Shown one piece after another: positions 23,430 to 34,949 of a DNA stretch of 64,000 nt. This DNA is from Paramacrobiotus metropolitanus (Eukaryota > Tardigrada > Eutardigrada > Parachela > Macrobiotidae): contig NW_026570276.1 in the NCBI RefSeq assembly GCF_019649055.1, positions 62,001 through 126,000 on the forward strand, given 5' to 3'. The number at the start of each line of letters is the position of its first letter. Position 1 is the first letter of the stretch. The notes beneath the pieces were generated by a model. That model had not been told where the DNA came from, searched no databases, and saw only the letters and a list, made by a program, of their open reading frames with translations. Both the position numbers and the translations under genes were made by a program.

Positions 23430-25477
23430 TCAACCTTCGAGAGCTAGTATACTTGATAAAAAAAGCTGCGTTCGTTTATCCATCAATTTTAACTTCTCGA
23501 CCAACTGATACCAGTCTTGAGCAGAATAACTGCCGCTGCTGTTGTAGTAGTACAAAAATTACAAAATTACAAAAAAACGATGTCGTTCTCTTGAAGTTAC
23601 TAGCGCCAAAAGAATTCGTACTGTGAGTACCTAAAAGGACACTGCGGATGATTATGTCAGTATGTCTGACATATCTCGCTGGAACGAGCGGTTTGAAGCT
23701 GTTTGGTCAAGATGTGGCAAATTTCCATTGCTCTTTTGCGTCTGTAATATTTTTTGATACATCGGTCAATTAGTTTATTTCCAAAGTAAACGATAAATGT
23801 ACACTGATAAATTAGTTTTGTTAAAAAGTTTACGAAAAATGAGCGTTTGATGTTAACATACTCGTCCATGGAGGAGTGCGGCCCCCTTTACGGTACAGTA
23901 CGTGGACCGCCACCCTTGATAGCTGGCTGCGCTGCACAACACGTGGTTGGGTATCCCTTATTTTCACTTGCCCTTTTGTCTGTCCCGTATATTTAGTGTT
24001 TCGCAGTGATCTTGCTATCTCGGGCCTGATATTGGATTGGAGCTGCGTAATACAATCTGACTAAATGAGGAGGCTACGGCCTATGTTAAAAAGCCAGCGA
24101 ACAGCCTTTTCTGCCCGCTGAGGCTGGTTGATCGATGCAGCCTCTCTGTTGTGACTATAAATAGACTGAAGACAGCGCATTCCGGTGCTGCCAAAAAGCG
24201 CAAGCGGAGTGCTGCCTTGCTGTATCGATCGATCGCGCACATGTGTGTGTGGAGGTAAATCTCGCATTCACTTACACACGTATGAGTGTGGCTGTCTGTG
24301 CGCGTACTAGCTGTACAAACCGGTTTTCGCTGTCTTCACTACAACGCATACCCTAAACCCGTAGCTTCCTTTCTTGCTCGCATTGTAGATGGAGAGATAC
24401 TTGTGCAGAAGTGGACTAGAATAAAATAAAAATTCAGAATTGTAGCGGCGCGAGAATGCTGCCAGACTCGGTGCCGGTGTTGGGGGATTGCGTCGTTGCT
24501 AGGCTGCGGTATTGCGCTTGCGAAGCTGAGGGATTGCACAGCTGCTCTCGGGGGGAGCTGCGAGACTGCGGGCTTGCGAAGATTGCGAGAGTGTCACGTA
24601 TACAGCACGACCTTTATATAATTATATTACGTGTTGCAATAGTCACCGATAATTGTATCATTTGTATGAGCAGCAAAATAGTTGCAGTATTCTGCAACCA
24701 TTCTTCAGTAAATTTTGAATGGCATAGCAAGTATGGTAGTACGTATTTAAAACCATGATCCTGAAACTGAAGGAATTTTTGAAACTCATTGATGATTCTG
24801 ATGAAAACGCTTTTAAGTTTTGTATTGAGCACGGTCTATTAAAATTATAAATTGTGTCCCCGATACATAATAAAGAAACATTGCTTATAAAAAGTAGAAA
24901 CGATCGGTCGTTGTTCTGTTTATATTTAGATGCTGTGAGCCACCTTATACTCGTTTTTCTTTAATTCGAAACCATTTGGATCTGGAAAGATCACGTAAAA
25001 GTATTGGAAAGTATTGGAAAGATCACGTTTGAATTTATGGATGCTACAGCAGAATCTTGGTATATGTACTGGAAGACTATTCTTAGGGAATTCTGTTTTA
25101 CAAGGAACTTTTCTTGCAGGTCAATAATTATAGAGTCTGTATGGTTGTTTTGTACGTACTTAATTCACTGCCTGTACTCACGCAACGCGATCCCTCTACT
25201 TTATGATTGTTGCCTTTATAATACGTAATGGCCTTTATAATTATGGCCTGTATAAAGTGTGCCGGTATGCCAGCATGCCAGTACGTTTAAAGCATGGCAG
25301 TTTTATGTCAACAGGAACAACATCTGCTTGCAATTCATAAATGAACAAAATCTAATAAGTTTTTCTGAAGTTCATACTACCGTGTTTTGTCTGGTATGAA
25401 TTTCAAAATTAGTTTCGTAGTCAGAAGCGGCAAAATTAGGATTCTTCCGTACAAACCGCGGATTAGTGATTCTCAAC

Positions 25478-25666
25478 TTATTTCCTTCCGTAAAAAAATA
25501 ATGCGAATTGTGGAATGGTGTCCTGAAACAATGCTTCTCTCATTTTTGCGCTCTGGTCGGTGATACCAAAGGAAAGAAATTCCGCAGACTTTTTGTCCTT
25601 AAACAACTCTGTAGGTCCTTTGGTATTAGACACGACTCCATCAATGGTGCAATTAAGTACATTCAA
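25478..25666 (-). pseudogene. Coding fragment, possibly RPA1-like OB fold
   Basis: The minus strand is open for 62 codons and includes a segment EFLSFGITDQSAKMREALFQD. The duplicated copy at 59021-59122 keeps the same pattern with substitutions, which suggests former or present coding constraint. The pattern resembles the strand layout F-x-F-D-L-x-D-x-S-x-x-I-R-x-x-x-F of the first DNA-binding OB domain of replication protein A 70. Such domains also occur in some Helitrons. Similarity is limited to about 25 residues, no gene model could be closed, and the call is tentative. Confidence 0.3.
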
Positions 25667-26574
25667 AATGCAAAAATTGGTCTAATTTTTGTTAATCTCA
25701 ACCTGTGGTGCATCTTATGACATGCTGCACTTTGCTGCTTCCTGTGGACTTCAATAATTAACATTTCTTTGGAGGCATAAAAGTTCTCCCGCTTTATTCC
25801 TACTGGCACCCATTGATTAAGTAAGGTTTAAATATTTTCGGCTGGTGTGTCCAAGAGATAAAGTTTGTGGGGGAAACCAGCACGCGTATTCATCTTTGTT
25901 CGTTTTTTTCACAATTGTTGCGAGCATTTCCAGCGAGATCTCAGGAAAACCGGGAAGAGGTCAGGGCGCTGACGATTCAGGTTGAAGCGACCAAAGAGAT
26001 CCGGTAATGTACTAAAAATGATCGTTTAACAGCGTACCATAAAGACGGACAGTTTCATGGTTTCCGAGGGCTTTTCCACCATCGCTTTATCGATAGTCAG
26101 TGCATTGTACGGCTGCCAAGCTGAAACCGAAACCGATATTAGATGAATCTTTGCGAGTACAAAGGGTAACGTTACCTATTTTTTAATTATTACTGTACCA
26201 TTAGCTGTACAGATATTGGGAGCTCCGTTTGCTTGTCCCACGACCGCGGACGGAACAGGCACAACGTGTTTAGGATCCGACAAAGCACGCACATTTAGAG
26301 CTCTACTGGGCGCTGCAATTTGCAAAACAGTTTCACTTTTGGTTTTATTAATGCACTAACCAATCCAAAAATGCCAACCTTTACTTTGCACATTGCCAGT
26401 TTTTACTTTTGAGAGTCTTGTAGATAGATTCGATGGGAATTGCGCTCATTGCGATAGGATGCACAATGGCTCACTGCCACCAAAACCGTTCGTTAAAGGC
26501 CATCGAATGCAAACATGCAACAGATAAACCTTGCGATCAGTCGAGCGCATTATTCATTATCGAAGTACACTCAC

Positions 26575-26804
26575 CTGCTCTTGCCACTTGAGGTCCGCGT
26601 TTTCTTCCGCAAGCTTTTGAAAATTTTTCTGATTCTGTCTCTCATTGTTTCCATGCTTTGGAATCCTTTAAGCAAATCGATGAGATGCTCCCGGATCTCC
26701 GGATCGCGGGGTCTGCCGATCAAATCCAGCAGGGTTCGGGTTTTTAAAAAAAGTTTCATTAGGATTTCCTCCATGTAATCTTGGGGGAAAACGTTGGTAT
26801 TCAT
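26575..26804 (-). CDS. Candidate first coding exon of an unidentified gene
   Basis: An ATG at 26804 opens 230 nt coding for a helix-rich, basic stretch (about 76 residues, ending in Lys/Arg/Ser). The exon ends at CAG followed by GTGAGT, a consensus splice donor, exactly where the open frame would otherwise stop. This would leave the intron in phase 2. I could not find the next exon with confidence, nor a family for the product. There is no signal peptide. It may be a real small gene or chance. Confidence 0.35.
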
Positions 26805-28706
26805 GCTGTTAAGAAGTGTGGTGAACGATGCTTGCGAAATTAAAACGGAGTCGACTGTACGGTTTTACTATTTTATGATTTCACTATTTAATATTGTAGA
26901 TATTAACCATTAACCTTGAGCGAAGAATAACGAGAGCGAACCTGACCTGTAAAAAGTAACCTCAAAGTAAAATCGCTCAAAGTAATTTCCATCTCGGCAG
27001 GTTGTAGAATATGCGGTGTCAGTGGTGAGTCTCTTAATTTACGCATACGGCATATTACATAAGTACCAATCGCCTCTTCAGGGCAAGTTCCGCCCATGTG
27101 TTAAAATACCTGGTACGGCATTTTTGGTCTCTATGCCCCGCATTCCAAGCAAGCCACTAAACATGGCCTGTTGGATTCGCTGATCATCTGGGTTTGAATG
27201 TGGTCATGAGGGAACACGTGCGTTACGCTGATTTTTTCCTATTCCACCTCAGATCAGTGTGAAACTTGTTGCGTGCGGACATCTCCGTTATCCTAAACTT
27301 ATTCCCTTGTCGGATTAATAGCATTGGACAGGAGTAGCAAGAGCCGTAAATATAAAAGAACGTCGCAGGTGAAGGAAACGAATGGTAACCTTCACCTGCG
27401 GTGTTCTTAATAAGTCAGCTATGAGGAAAGGGTTGGTGAACTTTATTTCCGTTAAAAACACTATTCAGCAATTCCTGTCCCGTCACAAAAACAGTGAGGA
27501 AACTGATTTGCTGACTGCTAGTAAGTAATATTATCATTGAATACCTAGTTATGCTCAAGTTAGGTATGTACTGTTGAATGTGGAGCCATCGCCCATCGGT
27601 CGTCACTCATCACGCACATCACCCCGTTAATCTAAGGTAGCCGACAGAACAGTCCCACATTAACAATACTACTGCGGAGTGCGGACTCCGTCAACAAACA
27701 GCAGTAAGAGTAAGTACATAAGGCGAAAAATCTGACGTTGCGTCTCGTTTTTTCTCACGAGACATTCAGCGAAGCTTCCTTGTAAATATCATTTTCAATG
27801 AGGATAAAAATCATAAAAGTATAATCGGCCCGCTTACTTAGTCAATCAGACGTTTGGCGCTATTGTAATACAAGTCTTATAATTATATTCAGATTTAGAA
27901 CATAACGCTTTTGTTTACAATTTTCGAAGGTTTTCCGTGTTCGGCATCCTCTCTGCTCCCAAGATGCAGGTTGCAGGAGGAACTGCCGGAAACAGAACGC
28001 TTTTCAGAAATGCTTTATAAGACATGAAGATTGGGAAACATTGTTGGTAACATGTGAAACAGAGATCTTTATGTATCACGTAGAAGTGCAGAATTTATAA
28101 ATCGTTAATACATTTATTCGTCGAGAAGCTACAGTCCGGCAACATTTCCTGGTAATCGTATCAAAATCAGTTTCGACATATGCTTGGTTAAGAAGTATTG
28201 TTTGTGCGAAGCCTGCAACACGAGCGCTAAACAGTGCGTAAGTAAAACAAGCCAGAAATTACTGTACAGTACCCAGTCAGCTAAGTTTGTAACTTGTTTG
28301 CGGCTTATTACCACCAGTTTGTTAAACTTGCGCTCGCATTTAAAGCGGAACAAGATTGATAGTAAGTAAGCGGAACAAGGTAAGCTCTGTCGAGACCGCA
28401 GTGTACTATGCAAATAAACAAACCGATAAGCTATTGTTAGCTTGATAATGCAAATACGATATTTCCGTAAAACATCCGGCAAATAATAACAAAAGGCAGT
28501 CGCGGTACTTTACATCCCATCAGCCACGTGCTAAATGCAATATACTCGTATTTAAGGAAAGGCGCATAAAGTGCACGAGCCTCAGTAAAATATTCTCGCT
28601 TTCGATTCGTCGAAGTGTAATTCATCCAGTAGTTTTTTTTAAATTTCTTCTCGCTTTGTGCGGAACAAGTCGAACAACTACCTAGTAACAGTGCTTTAGT
28701 GTTAAA

Positions 28707-29192
28707 ATGAAGATGTTGATGTTTTCAGTTCTGTTGGTGCTCGCGTTCGCAGGTACTTACAATGTGCAAAACATTTGTCTGATATTTGTGCAATATTTAC
28801 TTCATAACTTTCTTTTGACAACCCACAGCCGCCAGCCATGCTCAAGGAGGCGGGATCAGTGGAGGCTGTATTTGCCCGGCAATCTACAAACCGGTGTGCG
28901 GAACAAACGGTGTCACATATTCAAACTCTTGCCAAGCCCAGTGTCAAGGTACAAATGCAAGCAAATACAAAAATTTTGCGCATTTTCTACTCCGCTATAG
29001 CATTCAACAAATCCCCAGTGCCTTAATTCCTACACATAATTATTATGGCAATAAAGTCAGCGGTAGAAATAATTTGCTTACGTTTTCCTGTCTGTCTCGG
29101 TTGTAGCTTTTCCTGGAGAAAATTTTTACAATCTTTTTGTACATCTTTCAGGGGTAGGAGTTGCTTATCAAGGCCAGTGCAGACAAGGATAA
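28707..29192 (+). CDS. Secreted Kazal-type protease inhibitor 1 (three exons)
   Basis: Exons are 28707-28752, 28829-28948 and 29152-29192, all with GT-AG introns in phase 1, giving 68 residues. Exon 1 encodes a signal peptide ([15 protein letters not shown]). After a Gly-rich linker comes one Kazal domain: CIC, then [14 protein letters not shown], then C-x3-C, and a final Cys in YQGQC. Kazal domains insert a loop before the C-G-x-x-G-x-T-Y core into serine proteases; the residues on the N side (PAIYKPV) would set specificity. Spacing is atypical: one residue between Cys1 and Cys2, and ten instead of about seventeen before Cys6. It is paralogous to 63434-63926 with identical exon lengths. Defence or digestive control is a guess. 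Confidence 0.88.
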
Positions 29193-29242
29193 CCACAAAA
29201 GACGGTTTTTTACAACATTTATGGTCCCTCCAATGATATCAG

Positions 29243-29248
29243 AATAAA
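29243..29248 (+). promoter_or_regulatory. Polyadenylation signal of Kazal gene 1
   Basis: AATAAA lies 51 bases after the TAA stop codon of Kazal gene 1, an ordinary 3' UTR length for such a small gene. Confidence 0.6.
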
Positions 29249-29260
29249 AGTAAATACAGT

Positions 29261-29748
29261 CTAATTTCTTTGGCTACTGCATGGAGTGTAGACATTGCGA
29301 CTGCATTATTTAGCACCTGGGTACGGTAATTTAATTAGTTGTGCCAGTTGCCAATTGGCTTACAATTATTTATCAGCTTTAGTAATCAAGCAGCGTACGT
29401 CGTGCTACAAATTAAAACCCAATGAAAAAGCTTACCTAACAATTTGCAAGTTGTTTTCTGCACTAGAAATAGTAATGGTGTTTTTCGATTTTTAATTTTT
29501 TGCGATAGCTCATTTAGCTTGCGATAGCTCATTTATATGATCGATTGATCGTTAATTTCAAATACTGTAGCCGCCCGCACAAGTTGCCCCACAGAGTGAG
29601 GTATACGGATGTTTGGCCTCACATTGCTCGCTGTTCAGCGCAGTGTGTGCAGGGAGAAGGCAGCGGCCGGATCTGCCAATGGAGTACCTAAAGGCGTCTG
29701 TTGAATATTATATAATGAAATGACGCGCCTGTCTCGTGTTATGTATTG
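29261..29748. other. Intergenic, no feature seen
   Basis: AT-rich sequence between Kazal gene 1 and the G-rich inverted-repeat element. There are short frames only. Confidence 0.35.
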
Positions 29749-30239
29749 CCGTAATTATCGAATTTGTGGCCCTGGGGTGCAAATAGTTCGAAGGTTATGG
29801 CGGAGGGGGGCTTATTTCGGGGAGGGGGCGTAATTTCGGGGGGTGGCATTATTTTTCAAACGGTATATTTTGGAAGGGGGCATTATATTTCAAACAACTG
29901 CGCATTCTGTTCTAGTGAAACTGAACGCAACAGTTACCGGTATATCCAACTACACGACCTTACGAACACACATTTTGGAGCATATTCTTACCTAAGCAGC
30001 TGTTTCTCAACAAACACCGCATTATGTTGATGTCCGTTTACTGCTTACCCATCAAATTAAAATATTTGTTAGGAAGAAATTTGCGGTGTACTTATCATTT
30101 TGCAGCGCTTGACATTTAATAGCGGCCCCTGGGGCGTAATTTCGGGGGGTGGCACTATTTTTCAAACAGGATCGGGGAGGGGGGCTTATTTCAGGGGGGG
30201 CTCTTATTGCGGGGGGAGCCACAAATTCGATAATTACGG
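29749..30239. mobile_element. 491-bp MITE-like element with perfect 22-bp inverted ends and G-rich subterminal runs
   Basis: The first 22 bases (CCGTAATTATCG...) are the exact reverse complement of the last 22 (30218-30239). Just inside both ends the plus strand carries G-tracts of four to seven in direct, not inverted, orientation: GGCGTAATTTCGGGGGGTGG occurs near 29827 and 30132. The G-tracts could form quadruplexes. There is no coding capacity. A target duplication is not evident. Confidence 0.75.
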
Positions 30240-30284
30240 TAACTAGTATGTAATCCCCTGATTTCAGCTCGCCTCGGCTCAAAT

Positions 30285-31563
30285 ATATTATGGTGGCCGA
30301 AGTGGCAGGATACCGGTGTAAGCACTGTACTGTGCGTGCCTGTGCATACGTACGCACCGGCACATCGTACCTGCCCATTGCAGCAGATCGCTCTGACATT
30401 GCACATAATTGTAGCGACATTAGTGCCTAAGTCGATATCGGTGATCGAAATGGGAGGACGCCTTCCAAGTTTGGTTAATCGAATTTGATTAAGTTTTTAA
30501 ACTACGAATATTATTATTGCACATAAGCGTGTTCCTGGTAGTACGCGGAAATTTCGAAAGTCGTTACAATACACTATTGTTACTACGCAACAGTGCGCAG
30601 TGGGCGCTCGTCTGTTACGCATTACTACCGAACAACAAATTCCACTGTTGCTGTTATCGTGCTGTGCATTGCTGTTGCTCAATTGTATCGTGGAACATTT
30701 ACGTAACGCTCGCATCAAGCTATCGTATTCAATTAGCATATAATAGTAACAGCCATTATCTAAAAAATGTAATAATTTTAATAGTCTCGAAAATATCCGC
30801 TTTCCCTTGGCGGCGGTAAGCATCGCTATTGAATATAGACCTCGGTCAGTTGGTGTTTTCAGTCCGTAATGAACCATTACATACAAATACATTATCTGAT
30901 AGCAGCGTTCTTGAACACTCGCAGGGAACTGCGCACCAGCAAGGAAATTCGGGTAAGTAGAATTCTCGAGCACAAGAGTTGTGTCAGCCTGTGGGCATGT
31001 TCGTAGATTTTGCGGTAAAAGACTTGCCCAAGTGGTAAGCCGCCTTATCTTAATATGTCTTTTAAAATTCTATTCGTATTGGAGGCAAACAGCTTTTCGG
31101 CTACGGACACCTCTGAGGCCGGTTTAAGAAATGCACTAACTTTTAGAATTATCTGATGTACCTGTAGTGTGTTCTAAAAGTGCTAGAATATTTACGTACT
31201 TATTTTGAGTTATCTCTACACGTTGCCGAACAAACTTCATCGGCTAGATTTGGTCCTGGACTTAGAAGTGCTAAATAAACTTATTATTGTGCGGTAGAAA
31301 AGCATAGCCACAGATTTTTTTAAAGTGATCGATACAATCGCAGTAATAAATACAATAATGGTTCTCAGCTTAGAAGTGCTTTTATTTTCAAGCTTTTATT
31401 TTCATTCACGTTCTCGGATGTAGACAGTAGTCACAGCGCGAGAGCACTCTCGCGCTGTGACTATTGGCTACACGCGAGTTTTTCGTGGTGCCACCAATGG
31501 TAAAACACCGCCATTATTTGAGAATTTTTTATGGAGTTTTGGAATCTGGGGCCATTTAACTGC
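30285..31563. repeat. Dispersed repeat copy 2, split by the giant retrotransposon
   Basis: It is collinear with 19660-22085 without that copy's foldback insertion. It breaks at 31563 after CCATTTAACTGC and resumes at 55909-55913 with ACTGC then TTTTACTCATTACTGCCAGAC. Copy 1 reads through the equivalent point (AATTTAACAGATTTTACTCA). The repeat contains no long open frame. Confidence 0.85.
31428..31463. repeat. Perfect 36-bp palindrome (17-bp arms)
   Basis: TAGTCACAGCGCGAGAG is followed, after a two-base centre, by its exact inverse. The paralogous position in the other repeat copy (about 21910-21940) keeps only the right arm, so the symmetry arose or was lost locally. It lies about 100 bp from the retrotransposon insertion point. 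Confidence 0.75.
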
Positions 31564-31924
31564 TCTAATGGTAGATCCAGAATAGATCCACAGACGGAGA
31601 CAGAAACGGAATCTATCCCGTGGAAGTGAGCAATACGATCTGGATTGCGAACTATTGCGAAATCACAAAACGTCGCACCGTAAACTGCTGACTTTTTAAT
31701 ATTGAAAGTCTGGAGAACAGAAAATCAACAAGTGATCGGCGCAGCTCGATCGTAAAACGTAGAGCCAATTCAACAGCGTGCAACGCTGTGCAGCACGTGC
31801 TATGCCGCGCCCACTATCAGAACGCAAGCCAATCACAAGAGACACAACACAGACACGTAATCCAAAGGCGTAGCGCCACAGGCGTAGCGCCACTGACGTG
31901 AACGCTAGTGATCCCGGTCTCACA
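31564..31924 (-). repeat. 3' LTR of the giant retrotransposon
   Basis: Identical over 361 bp to 55549-55909. In sense orientation it begins TGTGAGACC and ends CTACCATTAGA, so the 3' terminus is not the usual CA. It contains a 14-bp direct repeat (GTGGCGCTACGCCT twice), an inverted CCAAT box (TGATTGGCT), a GCACGTGC E-box and an AT-rich AATATTAAAAAG that could serve as TATA. The sequence just before it in sense direction is not a clean purine tract (CATCCCCCCAGAGGCA). Confidence 0.95.
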
Positions 31925-33366
31925 TGCCTCTGGGGGGATGCCGAGCTCCTGTGAGGCTGGACACACTCCCGGATCCACGAGAAGACGACGGTCGCCGGTG
32001 TCTGTGTGCGCTCAAAAACATCAAATTCTCTTAATCCATTTATCATATCACATCAATTCCATAAGGCACAATTCCATTTAATACGATGTGAATAAAGAGA
32101 TCCAATTATAAAAATACTATCAGAAAACAGATCAACAGTTAAACAGATCAACAAAAGTATTAATCAAAATGTAGACTAGGATCCTCCATTTCTGACTCGT
32201 AAAGGTCACAGGTCCTGTCCACCGTTTTCCGCACTTTGGCCCATTCCGCTCCGTTGAGCAACTTCGCGCATCCGTAATGCGACTTTCATCACAATCCGCT
32301 TTGAGAATCGGGTGCGTATCAAGTACGACTTAGGAATACTGCTTCATCTTTGGAATATGGTGCGTATCAATTGTACGACTTCAAAATGAGATCCATAAAG
32401 GTCATGGAGAGACGTCATGTAGACAAGCGTAGTTCGCTTCCTCCCTGGTAAAGGTCATCCTTTGTTGAGATGATCCGTTGAGATGTGCGACTCATTTTGG
32501 GTTAATGGTCCCAAAGGTCATGCGACTTTGATTCCATTACCGGTGACTTTGTTGGGCAATTGATAATCCCAAAGGTCATCCAGCTTCTCTTCAAAGTTCC
32601 GTTAAAGGTCATGGAGGGACTTAGCCGATTTTCTGCGGCTTTCAAGCACTTCTTTGCTTGCCTCCCTGGTAAAATTTGCAGTTTGACCTTTTCCGTCGCA
32701 CATCCAACTTCAGTATGCCTCGAGCGGCCAGAGTGCCGGCAAGTTTACCGTAGCATCTCTGATGGGGCCGGCCAATTACCGCATTGAGTTTACCCCATGA
32801 AATTTCCACATTTAATCTTTTACTCTTGTTCGCCGCTTGTGGCTAACATTACTACGAGAAACCCGGCTTGGTTACCGTAGTTTTTCTCGTTTTAATTCTG
32901 ACACTGAGTCGCCTGAAAAGAGTGCCGGCGCAGTTTACCGTAACAACTCTAATGAAGCCGGCTGATTGCCGCATTAAGTTAACCTCATCAATATTCCACC
33001 TGTTGTCTTTCTCTTTTTCGCCGCTTGTGGTCCCGTTTCGTATTCAAGAGATCCGGCTTGATTACCGTAGTTTCTCTTGTGCATTTATAACACTGAGTCG
33101 CTTAGAGAGGAGGGCCGGCTAACTGCCGTAGCAACTCCCTTGGGGCCGGCTTTATAGACCGAATCAATTTCAACCCCAATAGATATTCCACATGATTTCT
33201 TTTAGGCAATTCTGTGCTATAAACGCTGCAAACAACAATACACAAATACAGTTAATGTTAACATGTCGAATGTCACGCCCTTTATACAACACCGTTTTTC
33301 ATTTTTGTGACGTACCGACAAATTGCCGTAGACGTCCTTTCAATAGTGTGATCCTAACGATCAGCG
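31925..33366 (-). other. 3' untranslated region with direct repeats and receptor-like half-sites
   Basis: From about 32717 to 33180 a unit of about 190 bp repeats two and a half times, each with GTTTACCGTA or ACTGCCGTA and a GCCGGC stretch. The word CGCCGCTTGTGG occurs near 32837 and 33018 and again in the 5' leader near 55207. Six AAAGGTCA copies in plus orientation lie between 32201 and 32611. No open frame is convincing. Confidence 0.75.
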
Positions 33367-34032
33367 CTATTCCATTTCATTTGAATCGCCCTCGCCATCT
33401 CTTGGCGGGCGTTTCTTAGCGCTTTCCGGTTGGTTTCGATCGGAAGTTCGGTCAACTGGTTCCGTCGAGTCGACTTCCATGACCTTTGTCGGGTCGACTT
33501 CGCGTTGGCCACGACCTTTACCTTGGCGACTTCGCTTAACCGCCTCAAGTCGATGGCGTGCGTCATTTTCTTCTAGTCGCAGTCTTCGGTTATCGGGGTC
33601 GTTAGCTAGGCGACGTTGCACATCAGCGAGATTCTCCCTAAGCTGCTGGTTCCGTATACCGCGTCGTCCCATCTGATTGGGAGCACGTTCCGGACGTCGG
33701 TCGCTTTTCTTAACTAGGAATTCATCGATGTACGTTTCAATTCCGTCCACTGGTTCGACGTAGTCACTTCCCAGGGAATCTTTGATTTTGTTGACCCTTT
33801 CTTCGACTTGGGAGGCATGGCGCTGTATCAAGTTGCCCTTTTCCATTCGTGTCTTACACTTTTTCAGCGCCTTTCGAGCTGTGTGCGCTATGCTGATATG
33901 TTCCATGGGTTGTCCCAATTTAGCGACATGAGCTCGGAAGAACGGTGGAATGTCGTCCTTCATAGTATTAGACACCAATTGATTCTGTGTCTTGTAATGT
34001 GCCAATCTCGCAGCGAAGACCTTTTGCCCCAT
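33367..34032 (-). CDS. Accessory frame 3c: basic, Arg-rich C-terminal part
   Basis: A 221-codon frame in the third register. It overlaps the end of the preceding accessory frame by about 73 nt and lies -1 relative to it. The product is helical and charged, with heptad-like stretches in the middle and a tail rich in Arg, Asp, Pro and Ser. No domain is recognised. It probably continues the protein of 33960-34949, reached by frameshift or separated by an indel; no canonical heptamer is seen at the overlap. Confidence 0.55.
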   Translation of the reverse strand: MGQKVFAARLAHYKTQNQLVSNTMKDDIPPFFRAHVAKLGQPMEHISIAHTARKALKKCKTRMEKGNLIQRHASQVEERVNKIKDSLGSDYVEPVDGIETYIDEFLVKKSDRRPERAPNQMGRRGIRNQQLRENLADVQRRLANDPDNRRLRLEENDARHRLEAVKRSRQGKGRGQREVDPTKVMEVDSTEPVDRTSDRNQPESAKKRPPRDGEGDSNEME

Positions 34033-34949
34033 CCTTTTGCGGCATAGTCCTTCGGATCCACCTGTAATCCGATCGATGCTCTCGCAGCTAACAACTTGAA
34101 AGCTGGATTCACATATCGTAAAACGAACTGGGCCACGTATTCTTGTCGTTCCGGATAGTCGCGATAGTAAAATTGGGTCATCCCAATTGGGTCCGTTGTA
34201 TCCAGTGGCACATCCAGTAGGCTCAAATCGACCAAACTGTGTAACCCATTCCGCCTAATAGGGAGATAACAATCCCGTGCCGAATCGCGGTGGATGAATA
34301 ATCGACGAAAAATTCCTTGTTCCACTCCCTCTTTAATTTCTTTCGCGTAACCCGAATCAAGTAAGAATTGACTCAGCTGTCGCAGAATTGTGCCAATTTT
34401 GTTAGCTTCGACCGAATCCGATTCAATACCAAAGTATCGACAAATTTCGACCGTTTGCTCATCGATATCAGTCGTGTTGTATTCCATATCAATACTTTCA
34501 GGACGTCGGCTGTCAAATCTGGAGTTCTGTCGCTGATCAGCCTGGCGATGATTATCCGGTTCTCGTTGACCTTCCAGTTCACGTCTCTCTCCTGACTCAG
34601 GCTGCGACGGTTCATTACTCACCGGTGTAGCCGGTTGGAGGTCAGTATCCAGAATTATGTTCCGTCGATGAGTTACATTCTCTTGAGGAGCTTCCGCAAT
34701 CGAGCTGGTCCCTTCCATCGCATTGTCTTCTTGTACGACGCTCACAATTGGATCCACGACGTGAACCATTGACTCCACCCGCTGATACTTTGGAGGTGAA
34801 TCTTCCCGTTCGGTGCTTGATGACCTTTTACTTGCGCCCGAGTCACAGGTCGCGTAAAATGCAGCTCTCTGTTGCCATCTTTTATCTTGTGGGTCGGGTG
34901 TCCGATTCCGCGTGTGTTCGCGTCTTTTGTCCCATGACCTTTCAGGTGT
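33960..34949 (-). CDS. Accessory frame 3b: continues the RS-rich frame after an in-frame TAA
   Basis: This is the same register as 34950-35846, separated only by TAA at 34950-34952. Open sequence runs through a Ser/Arg/Pro-rich linker, an acidic stretch, then a folded-looking segment of about 140 residues (ICRYFGIESDSVE... to ...PAFKLLAARAS) with regular hydrophobic spacing. I do not recognise the family. Either TAA is read through, or this is a separate ORF starting at an internal ATG (VESMVH), or the stop is a mutation. Confidence 0.6.
   Translation of the reverse strand, partial: TPERSWDKRREHTRNRTPDPQDKRWQQRAAFYATCDSGASKRSSSTEREDSPPKYQRVESMVHVVDPIVSVVQEDNAMEGTSSIAEAPQENVTHRRNIILDTDLQPATPVSNEPSQPESGERRELEGQREPDNHRQADQRQNSRFDSRRPESIDMEYNTTDIDEQTVEICRYFGIESDSVEANKIGTILRQLSQFLLDSGYAKEIKEGVEQGIFRRLFIHRDSARDCYLPIRRNGLHSLVDLSLLDVPLDTTDPIGMTQFYYRDYPERQEYVAQFVLRYVNPAFKLLAARASIGLQVDPKDYAAKGWGKRSSLRDWHITRHRINWCLIL

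Larger units (their letters stand above)
23430..29260. repeat. Segmental duplication, copy 1 (ends in Kazal gene 1)
   Basis: Blocks shared with 56390-63960 are: 23440-23770 (CTGATACCAGTCTTGAGCAG; GGTCAAGATGTGG), 24840-24990 (ACATAATAAAGAAACA...; AGCCACCTTAT), 25520-25880 (TTCTCCCGCTTTATTCCTA; TATTTTCGGCTGG), and 26985-29200 continuously at lower identity. The first block lies before the next two here but after them in the other copy, so a rearrangement followed duplication. The copies are clearly diverged, much older than the retrotransposon insertion that now separates them. Confidence 0.8.

Noticed and set aside
31696-32046. 116-codon frame spanning the 3' LTR
   Set aside because: The same 81 codons appear in the other LTR with a different head, so the frame is an accident of LTR sequence.
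32201-32690. 3' UTR octamers as ordinary DR or IR hormone response elements
   Set aside because: Spacings between neighbouring octamers are tens of bases and irregular; no canonical direct or inverted pair with 0-5 bp spacing was seen, so only monomeric half-sites are claimed.
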